From positions 62,001-126,000 of the forward strand of contig JACKHC010000002.1 of NCBI GenBank assembly GCA_020639235.1: 64,000 nt of DNA, read 5' to 3'. Positions 41,347 to 53,032 of the stretch are shown here, piece by piece. Position numbers and translations under genes: made by a program. Within the stretch, counting starts at the first letter, position 1. Each line of letters opens with the position of its first letter. A model generated the notes under the pieces. It was not told where the DNA came from. It ran no database searches and saw only the letters and a list, made by a program, of their open reading frames with translations. Source of the DNA: Phycisphaeraceae bacterium (GTDB lineage: Bacteria; Planctomycetota; Phycisphaerae; Phycisphaerales; UBA1924).

Positions 41347-42011
41347 GTTGGTGTGCCGCATTCGGGGCAGTTGGGTGCGTTGATGCCGCGGAGGTCGTAG
41401 TCGCAGTGTGCGCAGCGGCCTTTGCGGGAGCGGCGTCGTTTCTTGAATGATGCGAGGCCGAACATCGCGAGCCACCATGCGCTGGCCCAGAAGATGGTAT
41501 CGATGGTGAGGCCGATGGGGATTGGGAGAACGGGCAGAACATGTCCGTCCCGCTTGCCATTTGGCGATAACCAAATTCCGATGCTGCGAACTTCAGTGGG
41601 GTAGTTCTTGTGTGAGTACGTCCAAGCCCACGCGCAACGCATAGGCCATCCGGACTCGTTCGCCCGATACCAATCCACCGGGAATGAACGGTGCCGTGAC
41701 AAAATTTCGAGATACTCCGTCAGTCCCTGCCCATTACGCGAAATGCCTCGCAACTCCTTTGCAAATCGGCGGGCTTCGGCGTGTAGTTCGTCCAAGTCAT
41801 ACGGGCCATAGCCGTATCGATGGTGAAATGATCGATATTCGAAGTGTAGCCCCGACCCAACTGATTGAGACTTCCACCAACTCACGGTGGGGGCGTGCAT
41901 GAGCCATGCTCCGTACCATGCAAATCCCACACTTGTAGCGAAACCGAGCACACCAAACAGCGCGAGGCGAGAGACCCATCGGCGGATTCGTTTGGGTTTG
42001 GGTGGGATCAT
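41292..42011 (-). CDS. Two-helix membrane protein with C-terminal zinc ribbon
   Basis: A 239-residue protein. Helices lie at about 12-35 (LALFGVLGFATSVGFAWYGAWL) and about 175-200 (IGLTIDTIFWASAWWLAMFGLASF), with an aromatic-rich extracytoplasmic domain between them. After the second helix comes KKRRRSRKGRCAHCDYDLRGINAPNCPECG, a short zinc ribbon on the cytoplasmic side. The last 17 residues are encoded by a repeat. No function is recognised; architecture resembles the 13850-15109 protein in having helices plus this ribbon. Confidence 0.78.
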   Translation of the reverse strand: MIPPKPKRIRRWVSRLALFGVLGFATSVGFAWYGAWLMHAPTVSWWKSQSVGSGLHFEYRSFHHRYGYGPYDLDELHAEARRFAKELRGISRNGQGLTEYLEILSRHRSFPVDWYRANESGWPMRCAWAWTYSHKNYPTEVRSIGIWLSPNGKRDGHVLPVLPIPIGLTIDTIFWASAWWLAMFGLASFKKRRRSRKGRCAHCDYDLRGINAPNCPECGTPTPSPRRREEVLGGGVDNR

Positions 42012-42020
42012 GTGAGTACT

Positions 42021-42062
42021 ACCCCTCACCCGGCGGCCCCCCGGTGGCCGCCACACCCTCAC
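42021..42062 (-). repeat. Family A palindromic repeat, partial copy 10
   Basis: ACCCCTCACCC tail plus one hairpin GGCGGCC (42032-42038) with GGCCGCC (42046-42052) and the remnant of the other. It ends at the ispG stop codon. Confidence 0.65.
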
Positions 42063-43415
<1,353 letters not shown>

Positions 43416-43448
43416 AGGTGGAATGGTAGCGGGTGCGGAGAGGCGACA

Positions 43449-43481
43449 CGGCTCACCCTCCGGGCTGAGCCATGGCACCCG
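43449..43481 (-). repeat. Family B palindromic repeat, copy 4 (reverse)
   Basis: CGGCTCACCC pairs with the GGGCTGAGCC arm, followed by CATGGCACCC. It matches the 7963 element in reverse. Confidence 0.7.
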
Positions 43482-43499
43482 ACGAGTGGGTCAAGTCTT

Positions 43500-43519
43500 C
43501 CCCCGGCTTGCGCCGGGGG
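43500..43519 (+). repeat. Family D short hairpin, copy 2
   Basis: CCCCGGC and GCCGGGG separated by a 4-base loop; similar to the hairpin at 13801. Confidence 0.5.
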
Positions 43520-43550
43520 CTCGCCATGAGCGTGCTGCGAGTAGTCTGGA

Positions 43551-44729
43551 ATGGTGCGAACCGTTCTCTCTGGACTCTTCCTTGCCTGTTCGTGGTGCTG
43601 GTGCATCGGGATGTTCTTCCCGGTGCTGATGGTGCGTGATTTCGGGTGGTGGGGTTGGGTGGCGTTCCTGGTGCCGAACTGCTTGGGCGCGATGATGGTG
43701 GGGCTGATTCACCGGCGGGGCGGCGCGGCGGCGAGGTTGATCGAGCGGCACCGGCGGGCGGCGGTGGCGTTCAGCGTGGTGACGATTCTGTTTCATGTGT
43801 CGTTCCTGTGTTGGTTCGTGCCGACGATGCTGGCGCGGCACGGTATTGGGCGCTGGGCGGCGCTGGGGATGGTTGGGGTGGTGGTGGCGATGTCGGTGGT
43901 GGTCGGGCGGTGGTGGGGCCGGTCGCGGGTCTGGCTGTGGTGCGGGGCGGGGGTGTTCGCGGTATCGGTGTTGTGCGGCGTGATGGCGGGGGTGACTGGG
44001 GGCGAGGGGACGAGTTTCCCGGTGGCACCGAGCGGCGGGGGTCGGTTCGGGCTGATGTCGCTGGCGTTTTTGGCGCCGACGGTGGCGCTGGGGTTTCTGA
44101 CCTGCCCGCATCTGGACCTGACGTTCCTGCGGGTGCGGCGGGAACTGGAGGGGCGGGCGGGGAGCGGCGCGTTCGTGATCGGGTTTGCAATGTTCTTTCC
44201 GGTGCTGATGGTGATGACGCTGCTGTATGCGACGCGGATGGCGGAAGGGATCGCGTGCACCTACATCGTGGCGCACGTCATGGTGCAGGCGTGGTTCACG
44301 ATGGGCGCGCACTTCCGGGAGTTGATGGCGGAGGACGGGGCGCTTCGGCGCTCGGGTCGGGCGCGATGGGATGGTGCGGGAGCGTTTGTGTTCCTATGTG
44401 TGGTCGTTTCGGCGGTATCGGTATGGGCGCTCGGGGCTGAACCGATCGGAGGGATGACTGCGACGGAGTTGGTCTACAAGATGTTCATTACGGCGTACGG
44501 GGTGGTGTTCCCGGCGTACATCTGGATCGTGATGGTGCCGCGGCGGGGTGTCTTGCCTGGGGTTCAGGTGATGCTGTTGAGCTGCGTGATCGTGGTGTTG
44601 CCTTTCGCGCAGGTGGGGTATCTGGGGGAGCGGTGGGCGTGGTCATTGGGGATTCCGGGGGTGATTTTGGTGTGGCCATGGGTGGGGAGATTGCTAGAGC
44701 ACAGAGCACCAAGCAAAGAGCACAAATAG
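43551..44729 (+). CDS. Polytopic membrane protein of unknown function
   Basis: A 392-residue protein with about ten or eleven hydrophobic helices separated by short loops. Trp, Met and Val are abundant. No transporter signature is recognised; helix pattern and CPHLDLTFLRVRRELEG motif hint at a secondary transporter, but this is not established. The C-terminal EHRAPSKEHK and the stop are encoded by a CACAGAG-type repeat, so the original end is probably lost. Confidence 0.7.
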   Translation: MVRTVLSGLFLACSWCWCIGMFFPVLMVRDFGWWGWVAFLVPNCLGAMMVGLIHRRGGAAARLIERHRRAAVAFSVVTILFHVSFLCWFVPTMLARHGIGRWAALGMVGVVVAMSVVVGRWWGRSRVWLWCGAGVFAVSVLCGVMAGVTGGEGTSFPVAPSGGGRFGLMSLAFLAPTVALGFLTCPHLDLTFLRVRRELEGRAGSGAFVIGFAMFFPVLMVMTLLYATRMAEGIACTYIVAHVMVQAWFTMGAHFRELMAEDGALRRSGRARWDGAGAFVFLCVVVSAVSVWALGAEPIGGMTATELVYKMFITAYGVVFPAYIWIVMVPRRGVLPGVQVMLLSCVIVVLPFAQVGYLGERWAWSLGIPGVILVWPWVGRLLEHRAPSKEHK

Positions 44730-44733
44730 AGAG
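44694..44733 (+). repeat. Family E CACAGAG-rich repeat, copy 3
   Basis: AGAGCACAGAGCACCAAGCA followed by AAGAGCACAAATAGAGAG. It encodes the C-terminus and stop of the membrane protein. Confidence 0.65.
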
Positions 44734-44759
44734 CGGCGGCGGTCGGTTGCCCTCCCGTA

Positions 44760-44778
44760 CCCCTCCCGGCGGGAGGGG
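44760..44778. repeat. Family A palindromic repeat, partial copy 11
   Basis: Single perfect hairpin CCCCTCCCG (44760-44768) with CGGGAGGGG (44770-44778), in the leader region of gyrA. Confidence 0.6.
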
Positions 44779-44886
44779 ACATTGGGGCGTCATTTCGGGT
44801 AGAATTCGGGTCTGCGCGCGGGGGGGATCGGATGGCCCCTCGCATGCGGTTCGGGCTCGTTTTTTTGACTGGAGCGATAGGAATCG

Positions 44887-47568
<2,682 letters not shown>

Positions 47569-47606
47569 TCGGTTAGACTTGGGACTTCTTGAGGAGGCCT
47601 CGGCGC

Positions 47607-47945
47607 ATGGCGACGGACTGGTCCGACAACATCGTGATCTGTGATCTGGGCGACGAGCCGGACCTGTCGGACGAGTTGAACGACATTCATGCGCGGATTA
47701 CCGAAAAGTCGGGGGCGACGCCGAACCTCGTGCTGAACTTGGCGTCGGTGACGTACCTGAACTCGTCGAATATCGCGCAGTTGCTTCGGCTGCGCAAGGC
47801 GATCGGCGAGGCGCACAAGAAGATGCGTGTGTGCGCGGTGAGCGACCCGGTGTGGTCGGTCATGCTGCTGACGGGTCTGGATAAGGTTTTCGATTTCCAG
47901 CCGGACAAGGCGACGGCGATCGCATCGCTCCAGATCGACGGGTGA
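47607..47945 (+). CDS. STAS-domain protein (anti-sigma-factor antagonist type)
   Basis: A 112-residue single-domain STAS protein: NIVICDLGDEPDLSDELNDIHARI...LVLNLASVTYLNSSNIAQLLRLRKAIGEAHKKMRVCAVSDPVWSVMLLTGLDKVFDFQPD. The Ser-Ser pair in YLNSSNIAQL is at the site phosphorylated in SpoIIAA-type regulators. No kinase, phosphatase or sigma factor is adjacent. Start ATG 47607 is preceded by GAGG; transcription probably continues from gyrA. Confidence 0.87.
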   Translation: MATDWSDNIVICDLGDEPDLSDELNDIHARITEKSGATPNLVLNLASVTYLNSSNIAQLLRLRKAIGEAHKKMRVCAVSDPVWSVMLLTGLDKVFDFQPDKATAIASLQIDG

Positions 47946-47957
47946 TCGTCGGACCGA

Positions 47958-49961
47958 TTACTGCGATGTCGTGCAGAGATTCGACCAATCGATGATGACG
48001 GTATTGAGGTCATCGACATTGACCCAGCCGTCGCCGGTCACATCGCCCTGTTCGCGGAGCGCGTTGGGCCCGGTGAGCCAGTTGGAGAGGACGAAGTTGA
48101 GGTCGTCGACATTGACGAAGCCCGAGTTGTCGACATCGCCCGCGCAGAAGGGGACGGGCGCGGTGCCGTGGATCGTGAGCGTCCAGGAGTTGAGCGTGCC
48201 CTCGTCGGGGTCGACGGTGTCGCGGAGGCGGAGGGTCCAGTTGCCGGCGGACATCTCGTCCCAGTTGCGGACGGTGGTGAAGACATACGAGGCGTAATGG
48301 TCGTTGGGGTCGTTGTGGCGTGTGGCGAGGACCGAGGTGGTGCCGGAGGGTGAGACGAGTTCGAGTTCGAGGTCGCCGCGGTAGGTGTGGGTGGCGTCGA
48401 GCGACACTTCGACATGTTCGATTTTGATGTTGTCGGCGATGTTGATGGTGCGCTCGGTCCACGTGTCGGTGTTGTCGGGGATGACGACGCCGGCGACATC
48501 GATGGCGGAGGTGGAGACGGGCGGGCCGACGAGCGGCCAGGTCTGCGCGAGCGTGACGGCGGCAGCCGCGTCGATCGCGCCGAAGCCGTAGATGTGCGAG
48601 ATATCGTGCCCGGCGGCGTTGACGGTCCAGCCGGAGTTGGACGGGTCGTTCTTGCGCGCGGAGTTGACGAGGACGTGCTGGACATCGCGCCATGTGAGGT
48701 CGGGGCGGGCCTGGAGCATCAGCGCGACGGTGCCGGCGCACATGGGCGAGGCGGCGCTGGAGCCGCCGAAGATGGTGGTGTACGGGCTGGGCCCGTGATT
48801 GGTGGTGACGATCGCGCGGTGCCCGATGGCGTTGGAGGGCGCGACGACCATGAGCGAAGCGCCGGGCTCGGAGCCGTTGGACGCGTGGATGACCGAGACG
48901 GTGTCGGCGTCGTTGATCCACCCGACGGAGATGGTGAAGCGGCTCGAGGCGTAGGGGTCGTAATCGACGCGGTCGGTGCTGCCGCCGTTGCCCGCGGCGA
49001 AGACGAGGATCTGGCCGAGCCCGTTGCGTCCGGAGGAGACGGCTTCTTCGAACGCGGCGCGTTCGATGGAGGTCAGGTAGCGGATGCCGTTGTTATCGAC
49101 GGGGCCCCATGAGTTGTTCTTGACATCGATGGCGTCGTTGTGCCAGACGAAGGCCTCGGCGATCCGTTCGGCAGAGGAGACATACTGCGTGCAGAAGTTT
49201 GAGTCGTAGGCGACGCCGCGCACGCCGAGGCCGTTGAGCCCGACGGCGGACATGATTCCGGCGACGCGTGTGGCGTGCTGCCCGTTAGTCGCGCCGACCT
49301 GTGAGTGTTCGGCGACATAGTGTGCGGAGAGGTCTTCGTGCGTGAAGTTGGCGCCGGAGGTTTCGGCCTGGCCGATGAGGATGCCCGCGCCGGTGAAGCC
49401 CATGTCCCACGCGGGGACGACATTGAGGTCGGCGCCGATGACGACATCGTTGAGCAGGTGCCACTGATCGGTGAAGAGCGGATCGGTGCCGGGGATGGGG
49501 CCGTCATCGCCGCGGTCGGCGATCTCGTTGTGCTCGGCGAGGTAGGCCTCTTTGATGCCGGGCGTGGCGCGGAGGGAGTTGGCGAGTTTGAGCGCGGCCT
49601 TGACGGAGCCGGCATCCACGAGCCAGAAGCCGGGGATTCCGTCGGCGGGCTCGGCGGCGAGGCGCATGCGGCCGGCGACTTTGCGCAGCGCGGCGGGGTT
49701 CTCGGTGTTGACCACGACGACGCACGTGAGCGCATCGATGGGCTGGTGCGGTGCGAGGCCGGGCCCCTTGGCGCGGAGGTCTCTGGAGGTGGGTTCAATG
49801 AAGACCCACGGGTCGTTGGTGTCGCCGATCACGCGGAGGGTGTCGCGGCCCTTAGCCGTGGGCACGGAGATGACGCCCGGATCGGCGGCGAGGGCGGTGC
49901 CGGCGATGAGGGTCAGGGCTGCGGCGACGAGCGTTGAGGATGTGCGCAGCGAGATGGCCAA
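47958..49961 (-). CDS. Secreted subtilisin/kexin-like (S8) protease with P-domain and dockerin-like tail
   Basis: An approximately 667-residue exported protein. Residues 1-26 form a signal peptide if the TTG at 49961 starts translation, which GGGAG at the right distance supports; ATG 50000 is the alternative. The S8 domain has His in GQHATRVAGIMSA, Asn in IDVKNNSWGP and Ser in GGSSAASPMCAGTVAL. At the catalytic Asp position the sequence reads ILIGQAETSGANFTHEDL, with no clear Asp. A P-domain follows (TWTERTINIADNIKIEHVEVSLDATHTYRGDLELELVSPSGT...), then two dockerin-like repeats (CAGDVDNSGFVNVDDLNFVLSNW, QGDVTGDGWVNVDDLNTVIIDW). Confidence 0.87.
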   Translation of the reverse strand: MAISLRTSSTLVAAALTLIAGTALAADPGVISVPTAKGRDTLRVIGDTNDPWVFIEPTSRDLRAKGPGLAPHQPIDALTCVVVVNTENPAALRKVAGRMRLAAEPADGIPGFWLVDAGSVKAALKLANSLRATPGIKEAYLAEHNEIADRGDDGPIPGTDPLFTDQWHLLNDVVIGADLNVVPAWDMGFTGAGILIGQAETSGANFTHEDLSAHYVAEHSQVGATNGQHATRVAGIMSAVGLNGLGVRGVAYDSNFCTQYVSSAERIAEAFVWHNDAIDVKNNSWGPVDNNGIRYLTSIERAAFEEAVSSGRNGLGQILVFAAGNGGSTDRVDYDPYASSRFTISVGWINDADTVSVIHASNGSEPGASLMVVAPSNAIGHRAIVTTNHGPSPYTTIFGGSSAASPMCAGTVALMLQARPDLTWRDVQHVLVNSARKNDPSNSGWTVNAAGHDISHIYGFGAIDAAAAVTLAQTWPLVGPPVSTSAIDVAGVVIPDNTDTWTERTINIADNIKIEHVEVSLDATHTYRGDLELELVSPSGTTSVLATRHNDPNDHYASYVFTTVRNWDEMSAGNWTLRLRDTVDPDEGTLNSWTLTIHGTAPVPFCAGDVDNSGFVNVDDLNFVLSNWLTGPNALREQGDVTGDGWVNVDDLNTVIIDWSNLCTTSQ

Positions 49962-50124
49962 GGGTGGCTCCCGAATAGTGCGTTCTTCCGGCACAACCAT
50001 CCGCACACGCGGTCTGGATGGTTGCGGTCGCGCCCGTTGTGATGCCTGTTCATTAGGGCATACGGGCGCGGTGTGCTCAAGGGTGTGCTTCATTGTTGCT
50101 CGGAAACGGGGCGGAGTCTGCCGG

Positions 50125-50147
50125 ATTCCCGGCTGTGCCGGGGGAAT
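50125..50147. repeat. Family D short hairpin, copy 3
   Basis: ATTCCCGGC pairs with GCCGGGGGAAT around a short loop. It lies in the divergent region between the S8 protease and ABC ATPase genes. Confidence 0.5.
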
Positions 50148-50219
50148 GTGGGTCCGATATCGGTCGGCGGCGGCGTGGATGCGTGCGTCGGTTGATGGTT
50201 TGGTCGGTAGACTCGTCGG

Positions 50220-50951
50220 ATGAGCACGATGATGGGCCAATCAACCGGACAGATCACGAACGCCTTGGCCGTGTGCGAGTTGCGCGGCGTCACGAAGGTG
50301 TACTACAAGCCGGACGGTTCGGTGCTGGTGGAAGCGCTGCGGGGGACGGACCTGGTGATTCCGACGGGCCAGTATGTCGCGATCATGGGTCCCTCGGGCT
50401 CGGGCAAGTCGACGCTGATGAACATCCTGGGATGTCTGGATCAGCCGACGGCGGGGCAGTATTTGCTGGACGGGCGCGATGTCGCGCAGATGAGCGATGA
50501 AGACTTATCGCGGTATCGGGGGCGGAAGATCGGGTTTGTGTTCCAGGCGTTCAATCTGATCTCGCAGTTGACGGTGCAGGAGAACGCCGAGGTGCCGCTG
50601 ATCTATCAGGGTGTGCCGCGGAGCGAGCGATCGGCGCGTGCGGCCAAGGCGCTGGGGATGGTCGGGCTGGGTGATCGGATGACGCATCGCCCTTCGGAGT
50701 TGTCTGGCGGGCAGCAGCAGCGCGCGGCGATCGCGCGGGCGCTGGCGTCGGAGCCGGTGGTCTTGATGGCGGACGAGCCGACGGGGAATCTGGACAGCGC
50801 GACGGGCGAGGCGATCCTGACGATGTTCGATGAGCTGCACGCGGGCGGGATGACGATCATCATGGTGACGCACGACGACTCGGTGGCGTCGCGGTGTCAG
50901 CGGGTTGTGCGGCTGCGTGACGGGCGGGTGGAGTCGGACACGCTGAACTGA
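50220..50951 (+). CDS. ABC transporter ATPase (LolD/MacB type)
   Basis: A 243-residue ATPase typical of lipoprotein-release and MacB-like exporters. It has Walker A GPSGSGKSTLMNILGCLDQPTAG, Q-loop FVFQAFNLISQLTVQENAEVPLIY, signature LSGGQQQRAAIARAL, Walker B VLMADEPTGNLDS and MVTHDD. No permease or membrane-fusion partner is adjacent, so it is an orphan here. Convergent with the small overlapping gene cluster. Confidence 0.92.
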   Translation: MSTMMGQSTGQITNALAVCELRGVTKVYYKPDGSVLVEALRGTDLVIPTGQYVAIMGPSGSGKSTLMNILGCLDQPTAGQYLLDGRDVAQMSDEDLSRYRGRKIGFVFQAFNLISQLTVQENAEVPLIYQGVPRSERSARAAKALGMVGLGDRMTHRPSELSGGQQQRAAIARALASEPVVLMADEPTGNLDSATGEAILTMFDELHAGGMTIIMVTHDDSVASRCQRVVRLRDGRVESDTLN

Positions 50952-50953
50952 TT

Positions 50954-51235
50954 TCAGTACGACTCGGGAAGCGGTTCAGAGCAGAACCATCGCGCGGGGA
51001 CATGGGCATATAGCGCCAGTTTGAAACCGATGACGGCGGTCAGACCGGGCGGTACGAAAAGCGCCCAGAGCGACTGGTTGATCTGAGTCAAACCCTCAAA
51101 CTCGCTCCACCCATCAAACTCGCGGCGGAACGCCATGAGCCCGATCGCGACAGTCGCGGCCTGGATCAGACCAATCAGAAACATCGTGATTCCGACGGCG
51201 ATCAGAAGAACTCTGAGTGTTGACCTCGGCGTCAC
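50954..51235 (-). CDS. Small membrane protein, member a of a tandem paralogue set
   Basis: A 93-residue protein starting at GTG 51235, with SD AAGGAG and a GTGA overlap with the preceding zinc-ribbon gene. It starts with TPRSTLRVLLIAVGITMFLIGLIQA, a pattern shared with the two other small genes upstream in the operon, and has a second helix near the C-terminus (VPPGLTAVIGFKLALYAHV). Function unknown. Confidence 0.7.
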   Translation of the reverse strand: MTPRSTLRVLLIAVGITMFLIGLIQAATVAIGLMAFRREFDGWSEFEGLTQINQSLWALFVPPGLTAVIGFKLALYAHVPARWFCSEPLPESY

Positions 51236-51351
51236 GGGGTTTCTCCTTGTGATTGTTGCACCCGGGCGACTTTGGTCGCGCACTCGGGGCAGATGTCTGT
51301 GTCATTGCCCGAGAGGTCGTAGCCGCATTCGTGGCATTGGCTCTCGGTCAT
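51232..51351 (-). CDS. Tiny zinc-ribbon protein
   Basis: A 39-residue protein consisting almost only of a zinc ribbon: CHECGYDLSGNDTDICPECATKV. Both ends overlap neighbouring genes by four bases (ATGA and GTGA), which fixes its start at ATG 51351 and argues that it is translated. Its ribbon is the same type as those in CstA and the two larger zinc-ribbon membrane proteins. Confidence 0.72.
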   Translation of the reverse strand: MTESQCHECGYDLSGNDTDICPECATKVARVQQSQGETP

Positions 51352-51611
51352 TGGAAACGCGAGATCAACGACCATGCGACCACCAAAAAAAGGTACAGGC
51401 CCATGGCGAACTCGAAGAAAGTCACTAGAACGAATACCACCCATTCAAGAAGGCTCCGCGATCCGATGGACCCAAAGCCCTGAATCGAGTAGAGCGCCCA
51501 TTGCGAGAGCATTTGCGATCCCCGAATGATGATTTCGTGCGCGCCGATCACAAGGAAATACACACCAAGAATCTTTATCAGAACGCGGAAGACTGCCCGA
51601 GGTGTTGTCAC
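51348..51611 (-). CDS. Small membrane protein, member b of a tandem paralogue set
   Basis: An 87-residue protein starting at GTG 51611, preceded by GGGAG. N-terminus TTPRAVFRVLIKILGVYFLVIG matches the family pattern, and the second helix is VVFVLVTFFEFAMGLYLFLVV. Its start overlaps the stop of member c and its stop overlaps the start of the zinc-ribbon gene, each by four bases. Confidence 0.7.
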   Translation of the reverse strand: MTTPRAVFRVLIKILGVYFLVIGAHEIIIRGSQMLSQWALYSIQGFGSIGSRSLLEWVVFVLVTFFEFAMGLYLFLVVAWSLISRFQ

Positions 51612-51919
51612 GGCGTGATCTCCCTGCTCGCCAAAACATCGGGTGAATCGCCGGCGGCTTGTGGCGTGGCAAACAGCATTTCGATAATGCGCCTCCCACC
51701 GAGGAAGAGATACAGGCCGGCAGCGACCTGAATCGCCGGTGCCAAGAGCCAGAGGAGATTCAAGATTGACTCTAGTGCGCCCGAACCGACTGATTGGTCG
51801 GGGTCGAGTAGGTACGCAACGACGAAAACCACGCGATCCATCAGCATCGCCAAACCCGAAACGATGAAGAACACACCACCCGCTTTCATGATCACGCGGA
51901 ATAGTTGTCTTTGGCTCAT
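51608..51919 (-). CDS. Small membrane protein, member c of a tandem paralogue set
   Basis: A 103-residue protein starting at ATG 51919, with GGGAGG upstream. N-terminus SQRQLFRVIMKAGGVFFIVSGLAML and second helix LLAPAIQVAAGLYLFLGG are clearly like member b. It is the first gene of a four-gene operon in which every junction is a four-base overlap. Confidence 0.72.
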   Translation of the reverse strand: MSQRQLFRVIMKAGGVFFIVSGLAMLMDRVVFVVAYLLDPDQSVGSGALESILNLLWLLAPAIQVAAGLYLFLGGRRIIEMLFATPQAAGDSPDVLASREITP

Positions 51920-51969
51920 CAGACCTCCCGTCGCATTGTAAGGAACGGCCTGGCAATGCCCATGAAAAA

Positions 51970-51989
51970 ACCGGCGCGAGGGCGCCGGT
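51970..51989 (-). terminator. Rho-independent terminator of the PEP-CTERM gene
   Basis: ACCGGCGC (51970-51977) pairs with GCGCCGGT (51982-51989); on the - strand it is followed by TTTTTT. A second small hairpin (CTCCGT/ACGGAG, 52002-52017) lies between it and the gene. Confidence 0.85.
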
Positions 51990-52018
51990 CTTTAAGGGGG
52001 ACTCCGTTTCCACGGAGA

Positions 52019-52864
52019 TCAACGCTTTCTGCGGAGGCCCGCGATGCCCGCGAATGATGCGAGCGCGAGGGCGCCGGGCGTCGGGATGACGGCGACGCCG
52101 ACCTGCAGGCCGTTGGCCTGGTCCCAGTTGTCGGCGAGGACTTCGAGTTCGGTCCAGTCGCCGGTCATGGTGTCGACGGTGCCGAGGCGGAGTTTGAACA
52201 TCCCGGGATTGAGTTCGTCGATGTCCTGAATCGCCACATAGAGCACGCCGTCGTAGAACTCGGCGCCGTGGTTGTTGGTGCGTTCACCGAGCGATCCGAC
52301 GAGCGTGTTGGTCGGGTCGGCGGGTGAGACGGCTGTGTAGTCGAGCGTCCACGTGTCGCCGATGGGGCCCTTGCTCATGGTGTAGAGCGTGTCGTTGGGG
52401 GCGTCGTAGCCGAGTCCGTTGGCGTTGATGTTGAAGATGCCGGTGTTGCCGACGGTGGCCTGCGTCATGGCGCCGGGGTTGATGGTGATGAGTCGCGTGT
52501 CGTTGTCCTGTCCGGCGACCTTCTGCAGCCCGTACATCTGGCCGTTGATGAAGGTGAGTGAGGGTGTGTTGTCGAGGAGGAAGTCGCCCATGGGATTCAG
52601 CGTGGGCGCGGTGGTCGGGTTGGTGATGGTGTAGATCTCGTAGAAGCCGTCGTTGTCGTTGTCGGTCTGGCTGGTGGCCCAGATGGTGCCGTCGGGCGCG
52701 ACGGCCATGGATGTGAGGTCGTCGGAAATCGGGAAGGATGTTGTGGATCCTCCCTGCGTGACGAACAGGGTGTTGCCGAACGATGTGAGCACGGTGGTTG
52801 TGCCCGCGCCGGCGGCGGACGCGAGGCCGGCGGCGCAGCACATCGACAGGATGACTGTCTTCAT
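52019..52864 (-). CDS. Secreted protein with PEP-CTERM-type sorting tail
   Basis: A 281-residue exported protein with a signal peptide (MKTVILSMCCAAGLASAAGAG). It is followed by a propeller-like repeat region (SMAVAPDGTIWATSQTDNDNDGFYEIYTI, GLGYDAPNDTLYTMSK, GAEFYDGVLYVAIQDIDEL). The C-terminus VIPTPGALALASFAGIAGLRRKR has the layout of a PEP-CTERM signal: a Pro-containing box (here PTPG), a hydrophobic helix and an Arg/Lys cluster. Such proteins are cleaved and exported by exosortase, which is not in the window. Confidence 0.85.
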   Translation of the reverse strand: MKTVILSMCCAAGLASAAGAGTTTVLTSFGNTLFVTQGGSTTSFPISDDLTSMAVAPDGTIWATSQTDNDNDGFYEIYTITNPTTAPTLNPMGDFLLDNTPSLTFINGQMYGLQKVAGQDNDTRLITINPGAMTQATVGNTGIFNINANGLGYDAPNDTLYTMSKGPIGDTWTLDYTAVSPADPTNTLVGSLGERTNNHGAEFYDGVLYVAIQDIDELNPGMFKLRLGTVDTMTGDWTELEVLADNWDQANGLQVGVAVIPTPGALALASFAGIAGLRRKR

Positions 52865-53001
52865 GAGGCGGTTCCTCTCTACTCGGGTTATTCGAGAGCG
52901 CCGCGGATCCCCGTGCGAGGGTCCGGTACGCTCAATGTCTCCGGGGGAAAGGTTGCCGCATTTGGGGTGCGGGTCAACCGGGAGTCGGCGAATGTTCGGC
53001 G

Positions 53002-53015
53002 GATTCGGCCGAATC
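53002..53015. promoter_or_regulatory. Perfect 14-bp palindrome upstream of the PEP-CTERM gene
   Basis: GATTCGGCCGAATC is a perfect palindrome about 140 bases before the PEP-CTERM start and just beyond the end of the hydrolase gene. It could be an operator; this is only a guess from its symmetry. Confidence 0.3.
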
Positions 53016-53032
53016 GACCGAGAAAGTCGGGG

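Noticed and set aside
49962..50219. Regulatory RNA in the divergent spacer before the ABC ATPase
   Set aside because: Only a short family D hairpin (50125-50147) is visible; nothing resembles a known riboswitch.
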